Below are positions 1 to 12,470 of a stretch of 64,000 nucleotides of DNA, piece by piece. The position numbers and the translations under genes were made by a program. The notes below the pieces were generated by a model that made no database searches, was not told where the DNA came from, and saw only the letters and a list, made by a program, of their open reading frames with translations. Source of the DNA: Pycnopodia helianthoides (Eukaryota > Echinodermata > Asteroidea > Forcipulatida > Asteriidae); NCBI GenBank assembly GCA_032158295.1, contig CM063256.1, positions 17,343,394 through 17,407,393 of the forward strand, given 5' to 3'. Positions within the stretch are counted from its first letter, which is position 1. Each line of letters opens with the position of its first letter.

Positions 1-1915
1 CGTTTGATTGACTGGTTGTCTGCTCATTTGTGCTATGCAAGATTTTCTACCGAACACCTTTTAGATGAAATATGAAAAAGGCACTGGTATGAAGTCTATC
101 TCGCCCTATATGAAGACGGTATCCCTGTCTGTGTTTTGACTTGTTTGTTTGTCCTTTTTGTTTGTTTGCTTTCCGAGTAGCAACGCATCCCACCCTACAA
201 AGCCTAAATCTGCTTGAACCCTATCCTTCCTCATCTACGAGGAGACAAACTGACAACGAAGACGAGCACTTCACGGGATTCAACGGCCGGTTTTGTAAAC
301 ACCTTGTTTAAAAAAAAAATAGTGTAAGCTGCTCGGGGGTCTGAAGTATTTGACTTTCATCATGTATTGGGTGTTGATTTTCTTTCCCCTGATCAGAAGT
401 GTACTGAAGCATGGAACAACAAAGCTCCATGGTTTGAAGGTACGGGCTCAAATGTTTGACAGAGTGACAGCCACATGTCACTTACAAATTTCACTTACGG
501 ACAGAAGTATGTCGTGTCGATGCTTTAAAAACACAGAGCTGCTAGGATTTTGTTGTGAGTTTTGTATTCTCAAAAGAGAGACAGATTGACTGAAAATACC
601 CCCCCCTTCAACACAGTCAAAGGAATTCAAATCAACCCAACCACAGTCCGGCACATTTGTTCGAGTGGAGAAAATTGATAGATATTGATATATGCATTTA
701 CCTCAAAACCCATATTGATAGATATTGTTTGTCTGTCTGCTTTTGTGTCGTTGTTTGTGTATTTGTTGGGGCGATTGCTTGTTTATGTGTTTTGTTCATT
801 TGTTTGTCTGCTTGTTGTTCGCTGGCTGCATGTTTTTTGCTTCGTTTGAGTGTTTGTTTTTGTTTGTTTGTTTGTCTGTGGTGTATGCTTTTGATGTGAA
901 TCAAATTTGTAACTTATTTCTATAGTTTTTTTGAAAGACATGTGTGGAAGACATCCTTTTGATGACAGTTCTTATTTTATTTGTGTACTTCCCTGCACGA
1001 ATCCCAGTCAAGATGGTTTCATTTTCCAAAGAACAAAACAAAAGAGGAAAAATAATAATATCAAATAAATAATAGAATAAATACATATATGCTTGAGGAA
1101 GACCTGAAGAGTTGCAGAATATTGTTCAAGTTGCACGCCTAAGTTGCTACAAGAGCCCCGCCGCAATGCTGCTGCCAAATTTGTAGATTTTACCCGAAAC
1201 AAATTAAATATTTATAGAAACACGAAAGAAAATTAATAGTTTGCGGCGGGACGAACCTCCGGCTTAAATATGTTAGCTTGATTTTGAATAAATGTATTGT
1301 TTTGTGATTATAAGTATTATAAGCCACATTGAATGTGAGAACATGTTTCTCCAAGGTAAATGATGAGAGACTACTCTTTGCTTTAACTGCGTAGAGTGCT
1401 TTATTTCTTACTTTTCCTTCCTCTCCCCTCTTTCTTGGTCCTACTACTGCCACATGTGCATCCATCCCGTTTAATGTCAGACTAATGTATACCAATGACT
1501 GATGTAGACGTATATAGCAACATACAATAACAAACCTCATGTGTTCGTCTCCGTTTACGTCTAAATTGCCAATTAACATTTCGTAAGAGAATTTTTATTG
1601 ATGTTGTTTGTATTTCTCTTGTGGGCGGACCTTGGCGAGTGGTGACTGCTGTGTTTTGCATGGCTTTGTTGTTCATCTTGCTCAGTCTGGTATCTTTGGG
1701 AGAACTAAATAAAGACTAACCAGACTTGTCACAACATTACACCAGTGTCTGCGCTTGGCATTTAACGGTACTAATTGCAGCTCTAAAATACACGAGGTGA
1801 AATGTTAACTTGTCTCGATACACAATAAGGCCACCAGGGCAGAAACATGAGGTGACGAGAAGGTCGTTGATTCTTAGACCACGTCGCTAATTTTTACAGA
1901 GATTCAGAAGGTCTT
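1..1915. other. Intergenic, no gene seen
   Basis: Short open frames on both strands have no recognisable domain, no splice-site support and biased composition. A TTTG-rich tract lies inside (listed separately). An AATAAA at about 1707 on the plus strand is isolated and cannot be tied to a gene. Confidence 0.6.
722..893. repeat. TTTG/CTTG-rich simple repeat
   Basis: Degenerate tetranucleotide tract dominated by TTTG and TCTG on the plus strand. Open frames across it on both strands (Cys/Leu/Phe-rich or Lys/Gln/Thr-rich) are by-products of the repeat. Confidence 0.75.
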
Positions 1916-2740
1916 TCTTGCTGTTGCTACTGACGCTGTTGCTGTTGATGTTGACGTTGAATTTGCTGTTGGTGTTGGTGTTTTTTGTTGTTGTTGATGG
2001 GGTTGTTAGTGTGATGTTGCTGTTGATGATGATAATGTTGTTGATGACGGTTGCTGTTGCTGTTGCTGTTGTTGATGATGATGCTGTTGCTGCTGTTGGT
2101 GTTGTAGATGATGATGCTTTTCTTGCTGTTGCTCAGTTGTTAATGATGATGCTGTTGTTGATGATGTTGCTGCTGCTTTTGTTGTTGCTGTTGTTGATGA
2201 TGTTGCAGTTGCTGTTGTTGTTGATGACGATGATGTTGTTGATGATGCTGCTGTCGTTGCTGTTGCTGTTGTTGATGATGATGCTTTTCTTGCTGTTGCT
2301 CAGTTGTTAATGACGATGCTGTTGTTGATGATGTTGCTGCTGCTTTTGCTCTTGCTGTTGTTGATGATGTTGCAGTTGCTGTTGCTGTTGTTGATGACGA
2401 TGATGTTGTTGATGATGCTGCTGTCGTTGCTGTTGCTGTTGTTGATGATAATGCTTGTGTTGCTGTTGCTCAGTTGTTAATGACGATACTGTTGTTGATG
2501 GTGTTGTTATTGGTGATGTTGCTGTTGATAATGTTGTTGATGACGGTTGCTGTTGCTTTTGCTAATGATGATGCTGTTGCTGCAGTTGGTGTTGCAGATG
2601 ATGATGCTTTTGTTGCTGTTGCTGTTGTTGATGACGATGCTGTTGTTGATGATGTTGCTGCTGCTTTTGCTCATGCTGTTGTTGATGATGATGCAGTTGC
2701 TGTTGCTGTTGTTGATGATGTGGCTGTTGTTTCAGTATAA
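1916..2740. repeat. Trinucleotide minisatellite (GTT/GAT/GCT), higher-order repeat
   Basis: About 825 bp built almost entirely of TTG, CTG, GAT and GAC triplets. A higher-order unit of roughly 170-190 bp, marked by 'gctcagttgttaatga' near 2130, 2295 and 2470, recurs about four times, so the array grew by segmental duplication as well as slippage. Leu/Met-rich and Val/Asp/Ala-rich frames through it are artefacts of the triplet composition. Confidence 0.9.
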
Positions 2741-5159
2741 CGTCTAGATAGATTTTCTACATCATGGCAGATTTAAATTTTGACATTGGCTCTTTAATTT
2801 GTATGGGTCCACTAATCTTGTTGTCGGCAACAAATAGAATGGTACATATTATACATTTGGTTGGTTATCTTGGTCATATTCTTGTTGTATTTGCCTGTAT
2901 AGGCCATAAAGCTCATAAACAAATTACAATGTCGTTGAAGACAGGTTAACAAAAATCAAATGCTGAAACGATTGTGTGATCTTTGCCGAACTTGAGATTT
3001 CATTTCCGGAACCGTCTCTCGTGAACATTTATGAACCACAGTTCATTTGTTAAACACAGCTGGAAAAAAGTGTGGACCTCAAAAGGCAAATGTATAGTTT
3101 AATGTATAAAAATGAAGTCGTGCTTACGAAAATCATTCATCCATGCGCGTAAGGGGTGGGGGTAATACTTTAGTTCGCGACCCACTTACAACTTCAGGAA
3201 GTCTTGCGGGTTACCTTTAAACGACATTGACCCTCTGACGCACTTTCAGAAGTACATATCCCCTAGAGAATTATTTGTGTTTGGTACAAACGATTCCTTA
3301 TCTATAACAATCATCAAACTCCAACAATACATAGGTCTTTCTCTTGTTTTCGTCCTTTGGATTTTTTTTGACAATGTCGTTTTTTTTTTCTTCTCTCCAT
3401 GTTTTGGATCCATTGTTAGGTATGTGCGATAAACCGGGTAGACCTGCGAGAGATAACAACAGAATTGCGATTGGGTCCATAGGTATTCCCGCTCATTGTT
3501 AAAGCAGGCTGCTGAACTTTTATTACTTTGTCGAAGGTAAACATTCGTCCTGAGTGCTTTGGCATGGTTCATACATGAAACCATTTTCTGTATTTTGCAT
3601 GATGAGATATTAGAATAAAATCTCCACACCGTATTTAGACTGATGAGGTTAAACAGTGTTTAATTACTCCCCCGAGTTCTGCAACGTTTAAGAAAAAGTC
3701 AGGCCTTCCAGATCCCAAGTGTTTTATTTTTTATTATTTTAATATCTATTTGCTTAAAACACCTGCATTGAGTTTTTAAAAATACGTAACAAGCAGGTTT
3801 GCGCTCGCCAAACATTTTGGGGCATAATGTGACTTGTGTGTTTCACAATATATAGAGTCCCAACTTTCCAACGTTCAAAAAGCTATGTCAAATCCGTGTT
3901 CAGAGATTGCGTTACAAATAAAATATTCAAAACATTTAATATATAGGAATGTATTGTTGACGGGATTGGAAGTATATTGATGCAAATATTGGCACAGCCT
4001 TATGGTTATAATACAATGGACTTTATTGTATAAACGAGCTATTCTATTTTATTCGTTGTCTCTATGGCTTTACAAACCATAACAAGACAGTCACAACAGA
4101 CAAACGTTTGACAATATTTTAAAACAAATGTTTCAAAATGTGCTCGTCAAAATATTGTTCAGTTTGTATAAAGGTGGTACATCCAGATTTATAATGGACA
4201 TAAGACGAGAGTTTTTGACGGGATCTATGAACACTGCCGTGTTCTTTGTCACGTTCCCCGGCCCTCTCCTGAAACAATGAAAACAGGTTCATATTGATAA
4301 ATACAAAAATGTGGTGGGACTAGTTTTACTTCCCAAACCTCGTTGTGGTTACACTGGCTGCACTCGGGAAGGAAAACAACATAGCACATCGGGTTGCACA
4401 ATTGGTAACAGGCCTTTTGTGTTTGTAACATGCAACTCGAAGAGCGCCGACTACGTACACGAAACAAAAACCATTACTCAATATTATTCGCAGTGTGAAG
4501 TCCATATTTGGCTAATCGAGTCTTATTGACTGCTGATATCTAATTTCACGTGTTGTGGGTTATTTGAAACTCATGCGTCATTCTGACACTATCGCTGTGA
4601 CGTCACCGCAGCTCACACGCCCTACATGTCAGAAATAACTCTTATGATTCAGAAGTAAGAACAGATAAATTATCAAAACAATTTTTATGACGACTACAAT
4701 TCCAATTTACCATTGGGTTTTCGTTAATGCGTTTAGATACGCATAGCCCACGCAGACTGACAATTTATTGACCTTTGGCCGACCTCTTCCCGGTGAGAGT
4801 CTGTAACCTAGACTGGGACTGCCTAGCAAACAGCCCGACACCATGCTGAAAACTGAACTAATCTGAACTGAAGACTTGTCTTACGCTATACTGCACGATA
4901 ATGTGCACCTGCGAAGAGCTGTAGTACCATCTGTGCATGAGAAGTCACAAATAGTCGCTTATAGCATGGAGGAAGAAATGCTTATAGGCTCTGTGTATGC
5001 TTCGTCATGGTCCCAACAATTATTTTGGTAATTTATAGCCTACTTTAAAAAGGGACACGTTCCAAAAGTATTTACTTCACCCCTGTGCTGACGGGTTAAG
5101 TCATTTTATTAGTATTCTCTTCTTTTATTGTTAATACTGTAGCGCTTAGAAACGTAGTA
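2741..5159. other. Intergenic, no gene seen
   Basis: AT-rich sequence. The minus-strand frame near 3246-3629 and the plus/minus pair near 4249-4529 show no family signature and no supporting splice sites. Confidence 0.55.
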
Positions 5160-5163
5160 TTAA

Positions 5164-5508
5164 AGGCCCTGTACACTACTGGTAAGATCGAAAAACACAA
5201 ATGTTCACAGATTCACTCATAACTTACATGATTTAAAGTAAGTAATGGTAGAATGGGTTTCTTAAAATATTTCTGCCTAAAATGCTATCGTTTCTGAGAA
5301 CTTAGTAAAACAATAGTTTTTATCACGCGTGATAAAAACTCGATGTTTGAAAAAACAGAAAACACATAAGGTCTCTTTTCACTATTTTCTCGTGACCTCG
5401 ATGACCGATTGAGTTAAAACTTTCACAGGTTTAATTGTTCATGCATATGTTGAATCACACAAAATATGGACACTGATTTTGAGATGTTACCAAAAGTGTA
5501 CAATACCT
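5164..5508 (+). mobile_element. TTAA-flanked MITE, 'GGCCCTGTACACT' family
   Basis: The element starts AGGCCCTGTACACT and ends AGTGTACAATACCT, which are imperfect terminal inverted repeats. TTAA lies directly outside both ends (5160-5163 and 5509-5512). An internal palindrome with arms 'ttttatcacg' and 'cgtgataaaa' lies near 5318-5339. Relatives lie at 17872, 57541 and 63440. There is no coding capacity. TTAA duplication is typical of the piggyBac superfamily (known); assignment to it is inference. Confidence 0.85.
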
Positions 5509-5512
5509 TTAA

Positions 5513-6907
5513 GCGCAGTATAAATGTAAAGTATTATTAAGGACACAATCCTAGGCACAATTATAACTACAAAAGATTTTGATTATAATATAGTCACAAT
5601 CTTTTGTCTCAATTCGGGAAAATTGCATACCCCCGTTGTAATGCTAAGTCTTGTCTTACCTTCATCAGTAAGAATTCAGTGTTAATCATTAGAAGGACAA
5701 ATGACGGAATTGAAGTATTCTTGAAATTACAAAGATTGCCCAAGATACATAACTTGTTTTTCAAGTGGCCACGGTACACGCTCGGGTGTTCCACACAGTC
5801 GTATTCACACGCACATCGTCACGCAGTTGTGTCTGTTCTGTGCGTCTTCATTCGAAATCTAAAGTGACATGCATGCATAAAGATGGTTTCAAATGGGCGG
5901 GGTCTCTAAAGCGATCCAATCCCACCCAATCAATAACAGAAGGATGAGAAAGTGTCAGGATCCATCTTTTTCAAGCCCCTCGCAAACACCTATACAAATA
6001 TTAAGAATTGGGCCCAATTAATGTACGACATTGCTTACTGTGGAACCAATCGCTGTGTATAACCATAGAGCAAACCTTGCTCTATGGTCGTACTATACTG
6101 TTATGTATACTTTTTCATTTTAAATGTCACTAAGGAAAACTATACCAATCATTGTGGGTGGGCACTTGAGAGGGGAATGCGAAACAGGCTAGCAGAATTT
6201 TAAGAACTTCTTGTAACCACACCCATACATATCTGGCCCTCTACGTCAATCTTCGCATTCTATCACGAACCATCATTTTAACCAAACTGCACCTGTAACC
6301 GATACCTCCACATCGCACAATGAGTATCGCATACCACTGTGGGGTGACAATACGACGCGTCGTCCCAATGGAGGGTATATATTAATAATCACAAACAAGC
6401 GTACTCCCCAGGTAACGCTGGTATCCATCTGTCTAATACTAATTCATGCTTTACTCATCGATGAGAACCATCGAGGTGACTCCCCAGTCCTTTGATATAA
6501 AGTAAGATGATATATCAGCAGAGCTCCTCGCTTTGATTCGATATATGTTGTCAGGTTTGTGTAGGCGGTAAACATCGAACATTAATATCAGGTATTCGGA
6601 CTTCTTTTCTTTATCAACGGCTCGGGACTTTGGATACTTAGTTTTTGGATTTGGAATAACGGACAGGGTCTTTGTAATGTGGTATGTATCAACACTTGAT
6701 TAGTTTTATTGTAAGAAGGTTCGTATAGAGGGCTTTCGGTTCCAATGTCAAAACGAGGTGACTGTGTAAAACACCAACACATTGATTTCAGCATGTATCG
6801 TAATCTAGCTGTATGTCGTTGTATATTAGTTTTGATGTGTGTCTTTTCGCGGTGTTGTTTCATAGCACACTTTGTTCTTAAAGTGACTTCAGTATTTTTG
6901 TGTGTAT
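5513..6907. other. Intergenic, no gene seen
   Basis: No domain-bearing frame. A short inverted repeat around 6061-6090 ('catagagcaa' / 'ttgctctatg') can form a small hairpin but has no recognisable context. Confidence 0.5.
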
Positions 6908-7222
6908 GCACTGGACCAACGGTTTTACGTCCCATCCGAAGGACGAAGCAATAATGATTAAATGCCCTGCTTAAGAGACACGTGTGAAGACCGGTGCCCA
7001 ATTTCATAGAGTTGCTTAAGCATAAAAATATTGCTTAACAATTTTCTGCTGAGCAGAAATCAGCTAGATACCAGTCACAAATTGTACATGTGACATGGTA
7101 ATTTGGCAAGTAACCTTATTCTGGTAAGCACAATTTTGTTGTGCTTAGCTACTTTTTGTGCTTAAGCAGCTCTATGAAATTGGGCCCTGGGCTCGGACCC
7201 AAACTCTGCTGACTCCAAACAT
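6908..7222 (-). mobile_element. SINE fragment, interrupted by a MITE
   Basis: Blocks such as 'acggttttacgtcccatc' and 'cccaaactctgctgac' match, in the same order and orientation, the better preserved tRNA-derived SINE at 37372-37790. The match is broken at 6996-7185 by a 190-bp inverted-repeat element. After removing the insert, the left flank ending 'gaccgg' and the right flank 'gctcggacccaaactctg' correspond to the contiguous SINE stretch near 37709. The frame on the minus strand here is not a gene. Confidence 0.7.
6996..7185. mobile_element. MITE nested in the SINE
   Basis: About 30-bp terminal inverted repeats: it opens 'gcccaatttcataga' and closes 'tctatgaaattgggc', and the inner arms 'gttgcttaagca' / 'tgcttaagcagc' continue the pairing. 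Length is 190 bp, with no coding capacity. It interrupts a SINE and is therefore the younger insertion. Confidence 0.85.
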
Positions 7223-7225
7223 TAT

Positions 7226-8509
7226 TGCTATTAAATGTCAATTGACGCAGTCAAGACAACCTTATATCCCTTCGAAAAATGCTTTGACCCCCCCTTCCCT
7301 ACATACAAACCGTTTTCGCAGTGTTTCACCAGAGCGAGGTCACCAACTTTATTTATTAAAACTTCAGAGGCTGGTTGAATGATGTGTTTAATGAAGACTT
7401 GAAGATGAAAATGAGCTTACTTTTCAAAGCACCAGCGATGTACGATGATTATGAGGAGTCAAACAAACAGTAGTTTGAGAACCGTGCGCTGATTAAATAA
7501 ACTTCACGGCACTGATAGTTGTTTGGCAAGTATTTTAAGCTGTCCTACCAATAACTACTTCTTCGAATATCTCGTAATCTGCTGAAAGATGTGATGGGAT
7601 TATTTGTTCTTCGATATGTAAGCTCAATGACTGACAGAGAGAGGGGGAGAGAGGGGGAGAGAGTGACGATGCCTCAAACTAGACTTGACCTGCTAGTCCT
7701 TCAATCTCATCCCGTGAATCAGTCAATGGTTTTTTGTGTACGCCTGGACGAATTGTTCCTGTGGTATTTTGCTGTGTTGGTTGCGTTTGGGAGCTGCGCA
7801 GCCATAGTCTGGACAAACCCATTGTGTAATTGGGTTTCCATAAGATTCTGTAGTTGTGTTATGTGGTTTGGGTTGCGCTGCTTAACTATTTCAGTGAATG
7901 CAAATGCAGTGCAAGAAACGTCGACGAGAAATTCACATTACTCCTTGCTCTCTCTGAACTCGAGCCCAGGTCCGACTGATTGGTACAAGTTTACACAGAC
8001 TTCAACGTTGAAGTTCAAGTGTGAAATCCCCATGAGTTAGAAGTTAGGGTCACGAGGTTGTTTTCAGAATCTTCATTATGAATATTCACAATGAGGTCAT
8101 GACCTGTGCACGTTACCACTTCAGCACCTGTCATTTCAGCACAACATGGAATAGTCGTAGGGCTTCTCATTGGATATAAGTAGGTATTCGGGGGAGTTTG
8201 AGCAAGACTGCGGGCCTCGGTTTTGACACCTGATTGTGTTTTGATTTGGATGTAACGGAATCTGCGAGTTCGTGATATGCTTGTCTCTATCTCCAACCTG
8301 ACACCGTACGAAGACCCGTGAGTCCCCGTCTGTGAGTCGGTCTAGTTCTTGGGAGGTGAGTGATGGCTCAGTCTTAACAATTGAAAACACTTTTACTCCA
8401 AAAAGTGGAAATCTACAGAATATTTAAGCTTACGCATTTTTTAAAACCAATAATAAGTTTTGGGATTTACTTTGATGAGAGATGTCGTTTAGGCATAGCA
8501 AATTCAAGT
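7226..8509. other. Intergenic, no supported gene
   Basis: A 149-codon open frame on the plus strand at 7591-8040 is the longest here. It includes a GAGAGGGG simple repeat and a hydrophobic Cys/Trp-rich middle, but no domain, signal peptide or splice sites that I recognise, so it is left uncalled. Confidence 0.45.
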
Positions 8510-8890
8510 TGTTCTTCCCCAGCGAATGCAATATGTGGGAAGTCGTTCTTCCGCTAGGAAAACAAAGTGTGGTAAATTGTTTTCCCTAGAAAACTCATGT
8601 GTTGGAAATTTTTCTCCTAGGAAACTCATGTAGGAAGGTGTTGTTCCCCAAAGAAAAATATGTGGGAAATTGTTCTTTCCCAAATTAGGAAGTGGTTTTT
8701 CCCCTGGGAAAAGGCTGTGCTGTAAGGAAAATCATGCCTTGGAAGTTGTTCTTCCCCCAGGAAAGCCCTGTGTGGGAAGTTGGTCTTCACATAGGAAAAA
8801 CCTTAGTGGGAAGTTGATCTACACGTAGGGAAACCTGTGTGGGAAGTTGCTTCTCCCCTAGGAAAATCCTTTGCAAGGGCAATTGTATTC
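8510..8890. repeat. Degenerate ~40-45 bp tandem repeat
   Basis: About nine diverged copies of a unit of the type 'gtgggaagttgttcttcccc' followed by 'aggaaaa'. Each unit pairs GGGAAG with CTTCCC, so a copy can fold on itself. No coding signal. Confidence 0.75.
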
Positions 8891-9189
8891 TTCCCCAATG
8901 AACCTTTTTGAGGGGTTGCAACTAGTTGTGTTCATTCAATACGGTCAGGTACTTTTCAGTCGATTGAGCGTTCTTGGCCTTTTTCTGCAAAACAACCTCT
9001 GGTGTTCAGTAATCATATAGACAGAGCTATTGTTACAGTAGCAAGCTTTATGCAACACGTGGACAGCTTAAATACTTTAATTTCAAATGTAAACTTATTA
9101 GTATGTGATATTAAAAACGAAACATTGCTAATAGATAACCGTCGCTTTACACTGGACACTGAAAAAACGCCCGATTTGCTATTCCAATG

Positions 9190-10716
9190 ACCTATCCGAG
9201 TATACTGCAGACATAAGTATCCTGAGTATACTGCATCTGACCTGACCTGACCTGACCTGACATATACTGAGTATTCTACAGACCTGAGTGTCCTGAGTAT
9301 ACTGCAGACATGAGTATCCTGAGTATACTGCATCTGATCTGACCTGACCCGACCAGACCTGACCTGATTTGACCTGAAACGAGTTGCAAACATGAGTATT
9401 TTGAGTAAACTGAATCTGACCTGACCAGACCTGACCTATCCTGAGTATACTGCAGACCTGAGTATCCTGCACCTGACCTGACAAAGCCTGACCTATCCTG
9501 AGTATTCTGCAGACCTCGAGTATCCTAAGTATACTGCACCTGACCTGACCTGATCTGACCAGACTTGACCTATCCTGACTATACTGCAGACTTGAGTATC
9601 CCGAGTTTACTGCAGACCTGAGTATCCTGAGTATACTGCATCTGACCTGACCTGACTTGAAAATCCTGCATCTCTGAGTATCCTGAGTATACTGCATCTG
9701 ACCTGACCTGACTTGACAATCCTGCATCTCTGAGTATCCTGAGTGAACTGCATCTGACCTGAACTGACCCGACCTATACTGAGTATACTGTAGATCTGTG
9801 TATCTGAAGTAGTCTGCATCTGACCTGACCTGACTTGACCAATCCTGCACCCCTGAATATCAAAAGTAAAAATCATCTGAACTGACCTGACCTGACCAAT
9901 CATGCATCACTGAGTATACCGAGAATACTACAGACCTGAGTATCCTGATTATACTGCATCTTAACTAAATTGAACCTGACCAATCCTGTATTCCCGAGTA
10001 TCCTGAGCATACTGCAGACATGAGAATCATGAGTATACTGCATCTGACCTGACCTGACTTATTCTGAGTATACTGCAGACCTGAGTATCCTGAGTATACT
10101 GCATCTGAACGGGTCTGACCTGACCCATCCTGAGTATACTGCAGATCTGAGTATCCTGAGTATACTGCATCTGACCTGACCTGACTTGGCCTATACTGAG
10201 TATTTTGCAGACCTGATTGCCTGAGTATACTACAGACCTGAGTATCATAAACAACCAGCATCTGAACTGACCTGACCTGATCAATCCCGCATCCCTAAGT
10301 TTACTGAGTAGCCTGAGTATCCTGAATATACTGCATCTGACCTGACTTGACCGATCCTGAGTATACTGCAGACCTGAGTATTCTGAATATACTGCATCTG
10401 AACGGACCTGACCTGACCCATCTTGAGTATACTGCAGACCTGAATATTCTGAGTATGCTGCATCTGAACGGACCTGACCTGACCCATCCTGAGTATACTG
10501 CAGACCTGAGTATCCTGAGTATACTGCATCTGACCTGACCTGACTTGACAATCCTGCATCTCTGAGTATCCTGAGTATACTGCATCTGACCTGACCTGAC
10601 CTGACCAATCTGCATCCCTGAGTATCCTGAGTGAACTGCATCTGACCTGACTTGAATTATCCTGAGTATACTGCAGACCTGAGTATTCTTAGTATACTGC
10701 ATCTGAACGGACCAGG
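9190..10716. repeat. Minisatellite, left block ('ctgagtatactgca' / 'ctgacctgacc')
   Basis: Tandem units of about 56-62 bp alternate 'gagtatcctgagtatactgc' with runs of CTGAC pentamers. The same array resumes at 11662 after an inserted element. Minus-strand frames of up to 223 codons rich in Arg-Ser-Gly-Gln-Val and Tyr-Thr-Gln-Asp arise because the unit lacks stops in those frames. They are not proteins: several overlapping frames are open at once and there is no start or splice context. Confidence 0.92.
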
Positions 10717-11661
10717 GGTCGATTTCACAAAACCCTTCCTAACTTAGGATCGATCCTAGGATTTAGGACGAGTCCCAGCCGTAATATCGATCCTAGCTAA
10801 GAACGATCCTAGGATCGATTTCACAAAACCCGTCCTAAGCAGGACGAGTCGTAAATAATATAAAACCACAGACAAGTTTTCGGACGAGGCTGAAATTGCT
10901 AATGCAACGGCTATTTGGTGCCTCTATCGCTTCACTAATGAAACGGCCGTCTGAACCTCCAATTGCACATCACAAAAAACCCCAGATCGTCAGCCATTTT
11001 GTTTTCGCTTTGGCGAAAAATGTTTACAGTTTACGGTTGATTTTAGGCCTTTATGAGTGAACAATCAATTTGTGTGTTTATATAGAGCTGAGGTAAGCTG
11101 GTTTGTGTAAATTTGTTGATTAAAAGGAAGGAGAAGTATGTAATTTGGGTGAAAAAAATGTAAAGAAAGTGCCGTGTTTGTCAATTTTCCGCGAACACGG
11201 AAAATCATTAGCCCTTACAACACAGTACACCCGGCCCGTATTCCATGTTTTATTTGTCCACCAACCCTGTCTGTCGGAATCCCCTGCCTCGTAATTCTGT
11301 ATTTATGGATGATTTACTCGTTTAGTTCAGACTATCTTACGGATTCCGTCTGCCACGGAAGAGACGTTGGTTCTCGTAGCTCCGTCTCTCTTCGTAGTCA
11401 GCCAACAGTAGCAGCGCCATTATTGTATCAAGCAACGTATCGTTTACGTACAACTCAACGCAAAATCATCCGCTAGGACGACCCTCGTACCGATCCTAAG
11501 TTAGGACGGGTTCCGGGCCGTTTCCAAGGTAATTAGGACACGTCAAACCCTTCCTATCTTTTGTGAAATCGTTCCAAGGACGCATCCCAAGTTAGGACGA
11601 GTTACGAGTTACTCGTCCTAACTCAAGATAAGACGAGTCTTAGCCTTTCGTGAAATCGACC
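10717..11661. mobile_element. Inverted-repeat element splitting the minisatellite
   Basis: Starts 'ggtcgatttcacaaaac' and ends 'tttcgtgaaatcgacc' in inverted orientation; AGGACGAGTC-type motifs and CCTAAC blocks repeat near both ends. The interior (about 10850-11470) holds a 100-codon frame at 11174-11476 with no domain I recognise. A compact relative with the same ends lies at 28675-28805. It is a non-autonomous DNA transposon by structure; the superfamily is not determined. Confidence 0.75.
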
Positions 11662-12470
11662 GCTGACCTGATCCATCCTGAGTATACTGCAGACCTGAGT
11701 ATTCTGAGTATACTGCATCTGAACGGACCTGACCTGACCCATCCTGAGTACAATGCAGACCTGAGTATTCTGAGTATACTGCATCTGACCTGACCTGACC
11801 TGACCAATCCTGCATCCCGGAGTATCCCTGAGTATCCTGAGTGAACTGCATCTGACCTGACTTGAACTATCCTGAGTATACTGTAGACTTGAGTATTCTG
11901 AGTATACTGCAGACCTGAGTATCCTGAGTTTACTGCATCTGAACTGACCTGGCCTGACCAATCCTGTATCCCTGAGTATCCTGAGTACACTGCAGACCTG
12001 AGTATCATGGAGTAAACTGCATCTGACCTGACTTGACCTATCCTGAGTATGCTGCAGACCTGAGTAATCTGAGTATACTACAGACCTGAGTATCCTGAGT
12101 AAACTGCATTTGACCTGACCTGACCTGACCAATCCTGGACCCCTGAGTATCATAAGTAAACAGCATCTGACCTGACCTGACCTGACCTGACTAATCCTGC
12201 AGACCTGAGTGTTCTCAGTATACTGGAGACCTAAGTATCATGAGTATACTGCAATTGACCTTACTTGACCTATCCTGATTATGCTGCAGACCTGAGTAAT
12301 CTGAGTCTACTACAGACCAATCCTGGACCCCTGAGTATCATAAGTAAACAGCATCCGACCTGACCTGACCTGACCTGACTAATCCTGCAGACCTGAGTAT
12401 CATGAGTACAGACCTGAGTATCACGAGTAACTGCATCTAGACTGACCTGACAATCTGACCTATCCTTCAT
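11662..12470. repeat. Minisatellite, right block
   Basis: Continuation of the 'ctgagtatactgcagacctg' array from 9190-10716. The last units, towards 12470, are more degenerate. Confidence 0.9.

Noticed and set aside
1918..2747. Leu/Met- and Val/Asp/Ala-rich frames
   Set aside because: Produced by GTT/GAT/GCT triplet repeats.
6588..7007. 139-codon minus-strand frame
   Set aside because: Overlaps a SINE and a nested MITE; the mirror frame on the other strand is also open; no domain.
7591..8040. 149-codon plus-strand frame
   Set aside because: Contains a simple repeat, lacks domain or splice support, and sits among non-coding repeats.
9179..10702. Long minus-strand open frames rich in RSGQVRSDAVYSGYS-type repeats
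   Set aside because: They arise from a degenerate minisatellite whose unit lacks stops in several frames at once; no start context, splice sites or domain.
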